A stretch of 64,000 bases of DNA from Apodemus sylvaticus. Its lineage: Eukaryota > Chordata > Mammalia > Rodentia > Muridae. The stretch covers positions 14,844,916-14,908,915 of the forward strand of contig NC_067492.1 of assembly GCF_947179515.1 (NCBI RefSeq), read 5' to 3'. Of the stretch, positions 9,861 through 20,699 are shown piece after piece. The translations under genes were made by a program, and so were the position numbers. The notes under the pieces are model-generated. The model saw only the letters and a program-made list of their open reading frames with translations, ran no database searches and was not told the origin of the DNA. Numbering within the stretch: the stretch's first letter is position 1; the number at the start of each line of letters is the position of its first letter.

Positions 9861-10640
9861 CCCGCCAGCCTAATTCCCGACCCTGTGTTCCAGGGCAGCA
9901 GTCTCGCTTGCTTGCCTGGAGGCGAGTATATCAGTAGTCACTCAGGCTGTGGTCCCATGAAAAACATGGGCGACAAAAGCCCCTTGCAGCAATCTCCAAG
10001 AAGGAGGAATAAATTAATCAAACTGCCAGAGAGAGAAGGCCGGGTTGACCTCCTTCTGATCTCATTACTTCTCTATTACCCTTTTGAAAAACACCCTCTT
10101 ACAGAGATCACTAATTGAAGATTATGTGGAGGGAAATCGCACCTCTCCATCACGGTGGGAACTTTTCCTCATTTGTCATCCTAATAATTCACTTCTTTTC
10201 TTTTCTGAAGAGACGGAGACACTAATGGACTATCATCAGTTAAAAAGGCAATTTTTCCATTTAATTGCGCTCATTAAATACTGCACTAGAACAATTGGAA
10301 AAGCAATAGTCTCAATATTTAATCATAGCATAGGAATAATGAAACATGGCTCCAAAATAAATCTTGGAATATTTATAAAGTCACGAGCGAGCTGTTTTAA
10401 CAACACCTATGATCAGGGGCGATGTAGTCAGAATGAGCCGTGCGATTTTTCATTTCTCCTGATTAGACCTGGTAAACATTTGCACCTCCTGGGAAGAGAT
10501 CAAAGTGCTTGCTGGGAACAGTTCTACCTTCAGAGGCTGCTACAAACCTGTGGCTGGGTGACCACTCCCCGTCCGCTCTGGGGGCTCAGAGACTGTCACA
10601 AGAGTTGGCCTCTCAGGAGGACATTTGCATTCAGGTGCAG
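9861..10640 (+). promoter_or_regulatory. Candidate conserved non-coding element; also a possible exon
   Basis: A block of about 780 bp with no repeat and an AT-rich, transcription-factor-like composition. It holds an ATTTAAT / ATTAAAT inverted repeat (10259-10265 and 10273-10279), several ATTA cores and AGTTAAAAAGG. A 186-codon ORF (10084-10644) stays open through it but has no recognisable domain. A good splice acceptor (pyrimidine tract ending GATTAG at 10466) and a consensus donor (CAG|GTAAGC at 10640/10641) bracket 174 bases, so a non-coding or unknown exon is an alternative reading. CNE status is inferred. Confidence 0.4.
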
Positions 10641-10849
10641 GTAAGCAAAGCCTGAAGCCCCTCCCCCTGGCCCAGGCCCCATTTTCCATCTTCCCGCTTC
10701 AGATGTACAACACGATGCATTCAGCTGACTTCAGTCAAGCCATGGTCCAACTGTAAGCCTTTCCAGTCCATTTTACCTGACATTTTCCTCTTCCCCCTAA
10801 GAACAATGTATCTACAGATTTGTCTGCTGCTGGGCTGGGCACTTGAGTC

Positions 10850-11112
10850 ATTTTGATCACTTGGCTACTATGAATAATGCATTGGCCATTCTTCCACTCA
10901 CAGACAAGACTCCTAGAATGCATCCCTTGCTACTCAGTATTTACGTGGGAGTGGACTCCCCGCGGAGGTGGTGGTTGCACGTTTGGTCATTTTAGGAACT
11001 ACTGGACTGCTCTCCAAAGGGCTGTTTTACCTGATATTCCCACCAGCAAAGTATAAGGGTTGGGGCATGACTTCTCCATGTCTCTAGCAACACTTGTCTG
11101 ACTTTGTACCTT
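10850..11112 (-). mobile_element. Old L1 ORF2 fragment
   Basis: The reverse of the ORF2 3' region shared by old mammalian L1: GGCTACTATGAATAATGC, GGAACTACTGGACTGCTCTCC (PPxxW-like region), TTCCCACCAGCAAAGTATAAGGG, TCTCCATGTCTCTAGCAACACTTG. It is more diverged than the murine L1 copies elsewhere in the window. Confidence 0.75.
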
Positions 11113-11234
11113 CTTCTGCAGTGGGGTGATTCATATCCCAGGACCCGGAAAGACATGCACCCAGTTCATACTGAGAACAGAAAAACCTGCCAGGTGCCTG
11201 ACTCAAGGATGTCAATATCCCTGGGTGGGACGGG

Positions 11235-11345
11235 CTAGGCTAGTGGTAGACAGAGGTTAAACCCTCGCTCTGTACCTTCCAGGCTTCCTGGAGCCTTGGT
11301 CAAGTCCTTTACACCATGCAAGCTTTGATTTCTCTTATCCACACT
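11235..11345 (+). mobile_element. MIR SINE fragment
   Basis: CTTGGTCAAGTCCTTTACACCATGCAAGC followed by TTTGATTTCTCTTATCC follows the MIR core 'CTTGGGCAAGTTACTTAACC...TCAGTTTCCTCATC' in forward orientation. Confidence 0.6.
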
Positions 11346-11417
11346 CCAAAGGAAATTAACTTACAGGATGAAGGTAAGTGATGAAAAATGAAAAAGAATC
11401 AAAAATTGCTCAGCAAG

Positions 11418-11622
11418 AGTCTGGAGCGTGGGCTCGGCAGGTAGGAGCACTGGCTTCTCTCCCAGAATACCCAGTTCCTTCCCCAGGAACCGCACAGTAG
11501 CTCACAACCCCCTATAAATCTGGTCCCCAGGGACCAAATATTGTTTTCTGATATTGCATGCATACAGTGAGCGTACATACATGCAGGCAACACACCCATG
11601 CACAAATAACAGTAAATTTTTC
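11418..11622 (+). mobile_element. B3-type SINE
   Basis: TCTGGAGCGTGGGCTCGGCAGG, TAGGAGCACTGGCTTCTC, CAGTAGCTCACAACCCCC and a tail with ACATACATGCAGGCAACACACCCATGCAC give the full B3 order, tRNA-derived head included. Confidence 0.8.
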
Positions 11623-12223
11623 AAACCTCTGAGTGAAATGCCCAGCATCTGGCCATTGCCCAAGGAAGGATTCTGTCATCAGATCCCAGACCTCACTGAA
11701 TGGTGACTCTGAGTTGCTCTGAGGTCATTTTAGTACGTACTCTGGGTTCCCCTCCAGCCTTAGACCTAACAAGCTCTGAGATCCATAACCTACGTAGGCA
11801 GAGGGAAAGGCAAGCACAGGTGGAGGTCATCAGGAGAACAGCAGCAAACATGTGCCCGGAGACACGCCTCTCTGGCCACAAGGTCCACTTCCTCCTCTAC
11901 ACCCGCCATGCACAAGAAGGAAAGTCATAACCAGATAACAGCCATGACCCACTTCCAGGTCAGCGAGCCACCCTCAGTGAGGACCCTCCTTCTTTTCACT
12001 AGGTGCTAGGTTTGAATTCAGTACCTATTATTTCAGCCCACGTTCAAAGACAAAAGCAGAAAACAGAAAAGTGCGGTGGTGTACGGTCATATTATGTCCT
12101 GTGGTGAGCCTTGTGTACTTAGAGCCTGTCTCCCTGAAGATCATAGAGTCCTGGGAGGCTGAGTGACCTGTCAGCTTCATTCTGTGATGTGTGAATATAG
12201 CACTGTGACTGTCACATAAGAGG
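11623..12223. other. Unique stretch, no gene seen
   Basis: ORFs on both strands around 11693-11930 overlap and show no domain. A B1-like scrap (GTGCGGTGGTGTACGGTC) lies near 12071 but is too short to call. Confidence 0.45.
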
Positions 12224-12266
12224 TGAATGAATGAATGAATGAATGAATGAATGAATGAATGAATGA
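12224..12266. repeat. (TGAA)n microsatellite
   Basis: A pure TGAA tetranucleotide array of about ten units. Confidence 0.97.
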
Positions 12267-12879
12267 TTATCCCAAATTAAGCCCATGGAACTGTTTGGAT
12301 ACTTCCCCAGCCAACCCACCACCTCTGTCATTCCATGTAAACCAACTGGAACTAGGCATATTCATGAAAAGAAACAGTTCATGCTCTGAGCTTCAAGACA
12401 GACTCCAAGTAGCACTGGTCCATCATACGACAGTCCCAGCATGCTCCAGGGCAGGCTTTGGAGGAAATGGCTTAAGTCCTCAACCTTCATGGGACTTTCC
12501 TCTGACTTTTCTACAATGGATGTCATCGATCTACAACTACTGCCCAGACCCAACCAACTCCCAAGTTCTGTGTGACTTATGAGCTGAGAATGGTTTTCCC
12601 ATCTTTGAAGAGTTGAACAAGCATCCAAAGAAGGCTCTGATGTAGTGACACATGAAACCCCGTCCTTGATAACCATGAGTTAAGCTTCCATACAGAAACG
12701 TGCTCTCATGAGTCACCCATGGTGGCTTCTGTGCTGCAATGACCCTCATGAGTAGCCAGGACGGACTCAGCACACACTGCAGAGCCTATCCAACCTCAGA
12801 AGAGTCCTGTCCTCCCCTGTCTATGAACTAATTCTCCTGAAATAGTGAAACAATCACTACAGACAGGCGCATCCAGGAG
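12267..12879. other. Unique stretch, no gene seen
   Basis: Two ORFs of 104-107 codons overlap on opposite strands (12259-12582 + and 12362-12676 -). Neither shows a recognisable domain and no splice context supports either. Confidence 0.5.
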
Positions 12880-13090
12880 GAAGCACTTTATTCAGACATA
12901 CCTGAGTTCGAATCCTTCCCCTGACACTTACTGGCTGTGTTTAATCTCTTCGAATCATTCCTTCCTCTGCTTGTCAAATAGGATTCATCATCAATAGGTC
13001 ACTGGGTCGCTATGAAATTTTAAAAGGTGGAGGCAGGGACGAGAGCATATGGCATAGGGCCTGGCCACTAAACACTAGCCGTCATTGGTA
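12880..13090 (+). mobile_element. MIR SINE, nearly full length
   Basis: CTGAGTTCGAATCCTTCCCC, GACACTTACTGGCTGTGT, CTCTGCTTGTCAAATAGG and GGCATAGGGCCTGGCCACTAAACACTAG follow the MIR consensus from the B-box through the core to the 3' end. Confidence 0.85.
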
Positions 13091-13370
13091 TAGACTGCTC
13101 CTTAATTAAAATAGTTTTATAAACATGTTTCAAAAGGAGTCAAAGTGTCAGCCCTCCCCTCGGAGCTGGATAACACACAAATGGGATGGAAGATGTTGTT
13201 AAAAACAATAGAACAAACTGTACAATCGGTGTATAACAGAATCCAGATGCATTAGCCCATGCTCTCAGTCCTTGCCTTGCCCCACCCACCTGCCCAGCCC
13301 ACTGGCAGGGGAAGTGAGAAATAAATACACAACCACCCTATTTATATATAATGAAATTGAAACCATTTGG

Positions 13371-13371
<1 letters not shown>

Positions 13372-13402
<31 letters not shown>
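13372..13402. repeat. T31 homopolymer run
   Basis: Thirty-one consecutive T. No SINE or L1 body is recognisable next to it. Confidence 0.98.
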
Positions 13403-13406
<4 letters not shown>

Positions 13407-15089
13407 ATTTGGAACCAAGTATTCAGGCAAAAGGCATTGGGTCTGTCCTTTCCCTCCATGCGCTAATTTGAGTTAACGTTCGGCCTACAACCTGTCTCTG
13501 CGGGTCTGTCACTTACGATCCGTATAACAAACATGCACAAATGAAACCCATTTGCATCTATTCCCTAGGAAGAGCTGATGTCATTAGAGGTAACCAGAAT
13601 CATATGCTGCCTGGCCCTGCTGTCGTGAAGCTCCAAACGATTCTGTTTTGGTAACTGTGCTTCATAGAGGGAAACAGAGATGGTGTTAACGGAGAGTCCG
13701 ACCAGAGGCCTACAGGTGTACATGTATGCCCCAAAGCCCCGGCCAAAGCGTGCCCCCCAACTCCTTCCCGACCACTCTGAACCGCTTCACCTTAAAGCTT
13801 ACTGTCACGTTCTTCCCCATGGGTTCTTGTGTGTACCACCTAGGAAAATGACAGCATTACCAAGTGTAGAGGAATTCCCAGACTCACATCTGTGTTCGAG
13901 ATTTGCACATCTGTTTAAGGACTTCAAATTCAATCCTGCGTGCCGACAACCGTGGGGCAAGAATTCTGTGATGTAGCTTTCGTTTCCAGCCTCTGATAAT
14001 CCCTCCAATTATGTCCTTCTACTCCAGTCTTAACAATCTTTTTTAAGAACAAACAAAACAAAACAAAACAAAAACAACCTTGAATCTAAGCACAACAGAC
14101 CAATAAATGGATGCTGGAGGTAATCCTCTCTAACAGTCTTGTTTCAGAAATATCCAACTAGACAGTCACAGCACGGGAACTCCTGTGGACGATAGGATCT
14201 GTGCGTTTCAGACTTTTTCCACACTTAAACACAAAGGAAGGCTGGCGCTCGGCAGGTTTGGAGCACAGGCAGCAGCCGTCACACAGCACACCTGCGAGGA
14301 TCAGAGCAGAGGTGCAAATACAGCATGAAGAAAGAGAACAGGAGACACAGCCCGCCTGGCCTGCAATGGTATACGAGACAGTAAGCTAACATCCTCTGCG
14401 GTCTCGTGCTCACAGCCAGATGACAGCTTCACGCAACAGGAAGCTGTTTCCATTTCCTGGGACTAAACTGTGGCTTCAGGGAAAGACACAGCCCCCATGT
14501 AGCAAACAGGATGCCATTCTGCCTTCTAGCTCTCCCCTCTGACGAGGTATACCATCTCCTGCAAGGCAGCTGGATCATTTGTCAACAGCCCAAAGATCCA
14601 GATGGTGGGAAACATCCAGATACTTGAAAACATCTGGATATTTCATTCTTCATCCAGATGTTGGGCTTCCCCTAGGTACAGCCTGCTATCTTTGGTTAAA
14701 TAATTTGAAGACGCATTTGGACAAAAGGTAACTAAGTTTACTTCAGCAATTCCTTCTTGAGATACTTAAGTCTGGCAGAGAAAAGCCCAATCTCTCTGGG
14801 GAATAATACAGTTATTGGGGTTTGTTTTCATCTGAATGAATCAGGCAAATTACTTCTGGAGGGGAAAAAAAAAGCTACAGAGTGAAAAAACAAAAGCAAA
14901 ATGGTTTACCATGCAATTTGGGCTCAGTCAGGTTAAGCTATCCATTTGGAATTTACAGAAGTGTAACAAAGAACCCAGCACTAAATCAGAACCAGGTTAG
15001 CATGGCAGCACACACTGGTGATTTAAAAAAGTTTCTTGACTGAATGCATGCACAACTGTATATGATTCTTGTTTCCATTTACAAAGGCA
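13403..15089. other. Unique stretch with an A-rich run and an E-box cluster
   Basis: Holds a CAAAA-type run (14047-14078) and four ATCCAGAT/ATCTGGAT motifs at 14596-14659. No interspersed repeat or gene is recognised. ORFs of 60-98 codons at 13680-14389 show no domain. Confidence 0.5.
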
Positions 15090-15245
15090 AGTTGGAGAGC
15101 TGGCTCAGCAGTTAAGAGTACTTGCTGCTCTTTCAGAAAACTGAAGTTTGAGTCCTAGCACCCATGTAGGAAGACTCACAAACTACTGTTAACTCCACTT
15201 CCGGAGGACCTGATATTCTCCTGTGGCTTCCACTGGCATGTGTGT
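15090..15245 (+). mobile_element. B3-type SINE
   Basis: GTTGGAGAGCTGGCTCAGCAGTTAAGAGTACTTGCTGCTC is a well-preserved tRNA-derived head. The body TGAGTCCTAGCACCCATGTAGG and GACTCACAAACTACTG follows. It ends in TGTACATGCATGTA and the CA array. Confidence 0.9.
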
Positions 15246-15259
15246 ACATGCATGTATAC

Positions 15260-15304
<45 letters not shown>

Positions 15305-15359
15305 AGCATGTACCCATACACACACACATACACACACACACAACACACACACACACACT
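15246..15359. repeat. (CA)n microsatellite
   Basis: A long CA array with ATACAAGCATGTACCCATACA and CA-AC phase interruptions, grown from the tail of the preceding B3. Confidence 0.97.
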
Positions 15360-15374
15360 ATCATTCCTTCAGTT

Positions 15375-15740
15375 ATTTATTCAGTTAAGAAGGATGTACT
15401 TGGCACCTACTGTGTGCAGGTACCTACTGTGTGCATGGTGACATAAAACTGAGACATCAATAGATTATCTAAGATTCCTGTGCTCTCTAACACTAAGCAA
15501 TAATCTCATGCAAATATGTGACGATGCACGCCTCATGGAAGCATTACGAAAGGTGTATTAGCCAAGTTTATCAGAAGGTCATACTGAGATCAGTGGTCAG
15601 AGAGGGCTGCTGGAGAACTGGCGAGCTACGTTGGGGGGAAAGGCCTTCCAGGCAGAAGGTGAAGAAAAGACACCTAAAAAGGCAAAGGCAAAGACTCTGC
15701 CTTCTCTTAGGACACTGGAAGGTGGGGCTACTGAAGTGAC
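15375..15740 (+). mobile_element. Possible ancient L2-class repeat
   Basis: TTGGCACCTACTGTGTGCAGG and, 230 bases on, GGCCTTCCAGGCAGAAGGTGAAGAAAAGACACCTAAAAAGGC keep the order and spacing of an ancient repeat common in mammals. A 14-base direct duplication (ACCTACTGTGTGCA) occurs near 15402-15434. The family is not certain. Confidence 0.35.
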
Positions 15741-16559
15741 TCAAAACAGTGCCCCACAGGAGGATGCCTGTGATAGAACCAACCTGTGTTGTAACTGTAG
15801 TTGTGACGACTGTTGATCCACAAACAGATCACGGTGGTTTATTATTATAATATGATGTTATTAATATAACCACTAGAGTGGTTATCTTAGCTCACTGTTC
15901 TGGGACACACCACAAAATGTGTGGGTGAGAAGACACAGACTGATTACCTCATAGCACCGTGTATCTCAATACCCAATGCCCAACTCAATCTCACGAAGCT
16001 GAGATGCCTCGCTTGGGAGGATGCTTCCTAGGTGACAGCTCAGGCAGAAGAGCCCATATCACTGTCTTCCCCATGATCTAATGGCTACCTGCATGGGGCT
16101 GGGGAACCACAGAACTGGTAGGAGCTGGTGGTGGGTGGGGGGAAGGAGGAGTCAGGCATGTCCAACCCTGAAAAGCTCATCCTCAGGTCAGCAGCAGTAG
16201 GACCACTCCCTCCCCTGGACGCCCCCACCCCCAGCCTCAGACTTGCAAGTCCCAGAGCACAAAGTCCTGTGTAAAACAGCCTCTGCCCCACCCCACCCCC
16301 AGTCAAACACTAGCTCACTAAAGCCTTCCTCCTGAGACACTGTTCTTGTCACACTTACTGGCTGCCTGAGGTCACCCTCTATGCTGCCTAGCTTTCCTCT
16401 TAGGCCACTGGTCCTGACTGTGGCAGACAGCCCCCCATGTACACTGGCTCCTGACCTTCAGTCCCTACCTTCAAAGCTACACTCACAATGCACAGTCCTT
16501 TTCCCAGTGCTGCCTCAATTCCCTTCTCTGATCCCTGCTCTAATTCTAAGTGGCTTGAG
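15741..16559. other. Unique stretch, no gene seen
   Basis: Only a short ATT-rich run near 15840-15870 stands out. The ORFs of 73-80 codons have no recognisable domain. Confidence 0.5.
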
Positions 16560-16965
16560 TGGAGGTCTTAGTTTCTTTTTCTTTTCCTGTGGCTGTGATA
16601 AAATACCCAGACCAAAAAAATAATACGCTCTGGCTCACGGTTTGAGGTGCAGGCCTCCGTGGCAGAGAGTTTACAGTGGCTAGAGCCTCAAACGACTGGT
16701 CACAACACACCCAGAATCCAAAAGCCAGGAGCTGAAGATGCCCTACTAGAGCTTAGCCTGTTTTCTCTCTTTTACACAGTCCAGGGTCCCCTACCCAGGG
16801 AGTGGTCCTGCCTGAGAAGAAAATGGGCAAACCTACATCAACAATTATATGCCAGGTGGTTCCCCAACAGGCATAAGAATGGATGGGTCTAGATTTTGTC
16901 AGTGTGACCCTGATAGCCATCTAAGTTTAACTGGGAAAGCACAGATCATGTCAGTTAGTGTCTCT
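16560..16965 (-). mobile_element. Old rodent repeat (MaLR-LTR or L1 3'-UTR type)
   Basis: CTGTGGCTGTGATAAAATACCCAGACC and CTCTGGCTCACGGTTTGAGG are the reverse of the 'GTGAGCCAAAATAAACC...GTATTTTATCACAGCAAC' end. GACCCTGATAGCCATCTAAG comes near the other end. Related copies lie at 1, 20893, 48845, 50230 and 61844. Confidence 0.6.
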
Positions 16966-17407
16966 CATTAAAAACGTCACCAGAGCTGTGACCTCAAAAT
17001 CATCCGCAACCTCCCTTCCCCTTGTATACACACCAGCATGTCACTGGCACTACATCCTGGGAGGGCGGTCTTGTGGCACTCACCATAAAATGATGCACAT
17101 GTGGTTCAAATACCAGCCTCCTGGGTTTGATATCCGACTGTGGATGAGGTATAGTGATGGAGAGGAAAGTGGACTCAAAGTTCATTAAGAAGACATTAAT
17201 CAGGAAGTAGGAGAGGACATATGGGGATGAGTCACCATCCTTACACACACACACACACATGCACACACACAGAGGGAGAAAGGGAGGGAGGAAGAGAGAC
17301 ATCGGAGCAGCACAGGCATGGGAGGAAGACCCTACATTACTCATTAGGGCTACAGATTTGGGAGTCAGCTGCAGAGATTTCTCTGAGGAACCTCCTTCAT
17401 CTCTTAC
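16966..17407. other. Unique stretch with a (CA)n array
   Basis: A CA array interrupted by TG lies at 17242-17271, followed by a short GGGA-rich part. No gene is recognised. Confidence 0.55.
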
Positions 17408-18771
17408 GAACACTTGATAGCAGCGTTCTTAGTTGTAATAGCTAGAAGCTGGAAACAACCCAGTTATCCCTCACCAGAGGAATGGATACAGAAAAATTTA
17501 CATTTACACAATTGAGTACTATTCAGCCATTGAAAACGATGACTTCATGAAATTCACAGGCAAATGGATGGAACTAGAAAATATTCTGAGTGAGGTAACA
17601 CAGCCACAAAAGAACACACATGGTATGCACTCACTGATAAGTGGATATTAGGGAAAAAAGCTCTGAATAACCATGATACAACTTACAGACCATATGAAGC
17701 TCAAGAAGAAGGAAGACCAGTCCTACTTAGAAGAGGAAACAAAATAATCACAGGAGGTAGAGGATGGGAGGGACTTTGGAGGAAGAAAGGAGAGGGAGAG
17801 GAAAAAGCGGGGTGCAGGATCAGATGTAGGAAGAGACAGGGGAGAAGGTCAGGAAACTGAACAGAGGTGTATAGCAATGGGACATGGGGAACTGGGGTTA
17901 GCCATCAGAAAGTCCCAGATGCCAGGAAAGCAAAGGACTCCCAGGACCCAACGGGGATAACATTAGCTGAAATACCCAACAAATGGGAGAGAGAACCTCT
18001 AGAGATCATATCCAGAGGTTAGGCATAGACCCCAGTTGAGGGATGGGAACACCTACTCTTCTTAAAATTGTAATCCAGAATTGCTCCTGTCTAAAGGAAA
18101 TACAGGGACAAAGTGTGGAGCAAAGACTGAAGGAAAAGACTGCCCCACCTGGGGAACCATCCCATCTGCAGACACCAAACCTAGACACTATTGCCTATGG
18201 CAAGAAGTGCTTGCTGACAGAAGTCTGATAAGGGTGACAAGCCTGAGAGGCTCTGCCAGAGCCTACTGATACAGATGTGGATGCTCACAGCCGACCATCA
18301 GACTGAGCATGGGGACCCCAATGGAGGAGTTAGGGGAAGGACTGAAGGAGCTGAAGGGGTTTGCAACCCCATAGGAAGAACAACAGTATCAACCAACCAG
18401 ACCCCCCCAAAGCTCCCAGGGACTAAACCACCAATCAAAGAGTACACATGGAGGGACCAATGGCTCCAGCTGCATTTGGAACAGAGGATGGCCTTGTTGG
18501 ACATCAATAGTAGGAGAGGCCCTGGGTCCTGTGAAATGTCCCAGCGTAGGGGGATGCCAAGGCTCATAGAAGCAGGGTAACAGAGGATAGGATAGGATAG
18601 GATAGGATAGGATAGGATAGGATAGGATAGGATAGGATAGGATAGGATAGGGGATTTGCGGAGGGGAAACCAGGAAAGGGGATAACATTTGAAATGTAAA
18701 TAATTAAAAAACAATAAAAATTAATATAAATAAATAAATTTAAAAACTAAGAAAAGAAAGAGAACAGTTGA
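17408..18771 (+). mobile_element. 5'-truncated murine L1: ORF2 C-terminus plus 3' UTR
   Basis: The body (17418-18761) starts inside ORF2 at the segment coding 'AGTACTATTCAGCCATTGAAAAC' and runs through a long 3' UTR to an A/AAT-rich tail. A likely target-site duplication of ten bases with one mismatch flanks it: GAACACTTGA at 17408-17417 and GAACAGTTGA at 18762-18771. ORF2 is broken by stops and frameshifts. A (GATAG)13 array sits inside the 3' UTR. Confidence 0.85.
18586..18650. repeat. (GATAG)13 pentanucleotide microsatellite
   Basis: Thirteen perfect GATAG units lie inside the L1 3' UTR, followed by GGGATTTGCGGAGGGG of the element. Confidence 0.98.
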
Positions 18772-18876
18772 ATGGGAAAGGATGAAGGTTGGGAACAGCG
18801 ATCAGTCTGCTTTGGGGGCCACCGTGAACAGGCAAAAGCATGGTTCTGTGACCAAGGAAGAACCAGGGGTCTCTCA

Positions 18877-18890
18877 CTGCCCCCTCCTGG
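18877..18890 (-). promoter_or_regulatory. CTCF-like core motif
   Basis: CTGCCCCCTCCTGG matches the reverse CTCF core (CTGCC[CA][CT]CT[AG][CG]TGG) at 13 of 14 positions. It lies in the short unique gap between two L1 insertions. Binding is not shown. Confidence 0.25.
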
Positions 18891-18907
18891 TAGCTGCACT
18901 TAACCCC

Positions 18908-18941
18908 TATCTTCTTTTTCTTTCTTTTCTTTTCTTTCTTC

Positions 18942-19016
<75 letters not shown>

Positions 19017-20130
19017 TAAAATAATTTTTATTTTCAATATTCTTTGCTTACATTCAAAATGATTTTCCCTTTCCCGGTTCTCCCCTCCCCATAAGTTCCC
19101 TAAGCCCTCTTCCCTCCGCCCATGCTCCTATCACCCCCATCCTACTTCTCTGTCCTGGTGCTCCCCTACAATGCTGGAACAAGCGTTTTCAGGACCAGGG
19201 ACCTCTCTTTCCTCCTTCTTGGGAGTCGTTTGATATGTGAATTGCATCTTGCATATTCAGAGTTTCTGAGCTAATATCCACTTATCAGTGACTGTATTCC
19301 AAGTGTGTTCTTTGTGATTGGGTTACCTCATTAGGATGATATTTTCCAGATCCAACCATTTGCCCATGAATTTCATGAATTCATTGTTTTTAATTGCTGA
19401 GTAGTATTTCATTGTGTAAATATACCACATTTTCTGTATCCATTCCTCCATTGAGGGACATCTGGGTTCTTTCCAGCTTCTGGTTATAAATAAGGCGGCT
19501 ATGAACATAGTGGAGCATGTGTCCTTATTGCATGCAGGGGAATCATCTTGGTATATGCCCAGGAGTGGTATTGCAGGGTCCTCCGGAAGTGTTATGCTCA
19601 GTTTTCTGAAGAACAGCCAGACTGATTTCCAGAGTGGTTGTACCAACTTGCATTCCCACCAGCAGTGGAGGAGTGTTCCTCTTTCTCCACATCCTCGCCA
19701 ACACCTACTGTCTCCTGAGTTTTTAATCTTAGCCATTCTGACGGGTGTAAGGCGAAATCTCAGGATTGTTTTGATTTGCATTTCCCGGACATGGGCACAG
19801 GGGGAAAGTTCCTGAATAGAACACCAATAGCTTATGCTCTAAGATCAAGAATTGACAAATGGGACCTCATAAAATTACAAAGTTTTTGTAAGGCAGAGGA
19901 CACGGTCAAGCGGACAAAACGGCAACCAACAAATTGGGAAAGGATCTTCACCAACCCTACATCCATCAGAGAGCTAATATCCAATATATACAAAGAACTC
20001 AAGAAGTTAGACCCCAGGGAACCAAATAACCCTATTAAAAATGGGGTACAGAGCTAAACAAAGAATTTTTACCTGAAGAACTTTGAATGGCTGAGAAGCA
20101 CCTTAAAAAATGTTCAATATCTTCTTTTTC
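18908..20130 (-). mobile_element. Twin-primed (5'-inverted) murine L1 with perfect 13-bp duplication
   Basis: The insertion (18921-20117) lies between two exact copies of TATCTTCTTTTTC (18908-18920 and 20118-20130). From the left it has a (TTTC)n array, the reversed A-tail (18921-19016). Then comes the 3' UTR and ORF2 C-terminus on the - strand to about 19785, with peptide motifs KEPRCPSMEEW and YYSAIKNNEF. The next upstream part of ORF2 follows in opposite (+) orientation to about 20117 (motifs NRTPIAYALRSRIDKWDLIK and TNWERIFTNPTS). About 15-20 bases appear lost at the switch. This is the product expected from twin priming during target-primed reverse transcription. Confidence 0.93.
18921..19016. 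repeat. (TTTC)n microsatellite
   Basis: A TTTC array that is the expanded A-tail of the reversed L1, directly next to its target-site duplication. Confidence 0.97.
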
Positions 20131-20138
20131 AATTTTAG

Positions 20139-20240
20139 TTTTTTGAGACTGCGTCCCACTGCATAACCCATGCTGACTTCAAATTTATGATCCCCCTGCC
20201 TCTGCTTCCCACTAGGATTTCGGGTGTGTAACACTGTCCT
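20139..20240 (-). mobile_element. B1/proto-B1 SINE fragment
   Basis: TTTTTTGAGACTGCGTCCCACTGC, TGACTTCAAATTTATGATCC and CTGCCTCTGCTTCCCACTAGG give the reverse B1 order with an internal shortening. It lies eight bases right of the L1 duplication. Confidence 0.75.
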
Positions 20241-20699
20241 CTGTGAGGTCTTTGACTTTTGCAGGGTCTTTATGGATATGCATCAAGTCCCTCTAGCTCT
20301 TTCAAACATTCCTGGGCTTTCAGCTCGGGAGAGCAGACTTTGGCTCTCAGATGCTATGCTGAGAATCTTAGTGGAGCTGAGTCACTCCTGGGCAGCCCTT
20401 AACCATCCAGGAGCCTGAGGGGGTGTAGCCACAGTACTACTAGACACACCAGAAAAGAAGCCACATGCCTACAAAGAGCACTGCAAGTTCACTGGGCTAT
20501 TAGTATATCAAACCCAGACTTTTCTCTCTGGAAGATAAGCTTTAGTGAGTTTGGGTTTTTGATATGCAAGCAGACTGACATCTGATACTTCACTCTGTTG
20601 TCTTTCTCCTTAGATTACCCCAAATCTTCGAAGAGGTTTATAATCAGAGAATCTTGTGGTGGGCAATTTGTCCATTGCTAGGTGCATGGCCATATAAAA
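20241..20699. other. Unique stretch, no gene seen
   Basis: No repeat or gene is recognised. The 64-codon ORF at 20224-20418 has no domain. Confidence 0.5.

Noticed and set aside
8809..9873. Several ORFs up to 314 codons (poly-Glu/Lys/Arg forward, Ser/Leu/Phe reverse)
   Set aside because: They are translations of the polypurine tract; open frames are expected because GA-only sequence has few stop codons.
19323..19781. 152-codon reverse ORF as a host gene
   Set aside because: It is the C-terminus of L1 ORF2 (KEPRCPSMEEW, YYSAIKNNEF) inside the twin-primed insertion.
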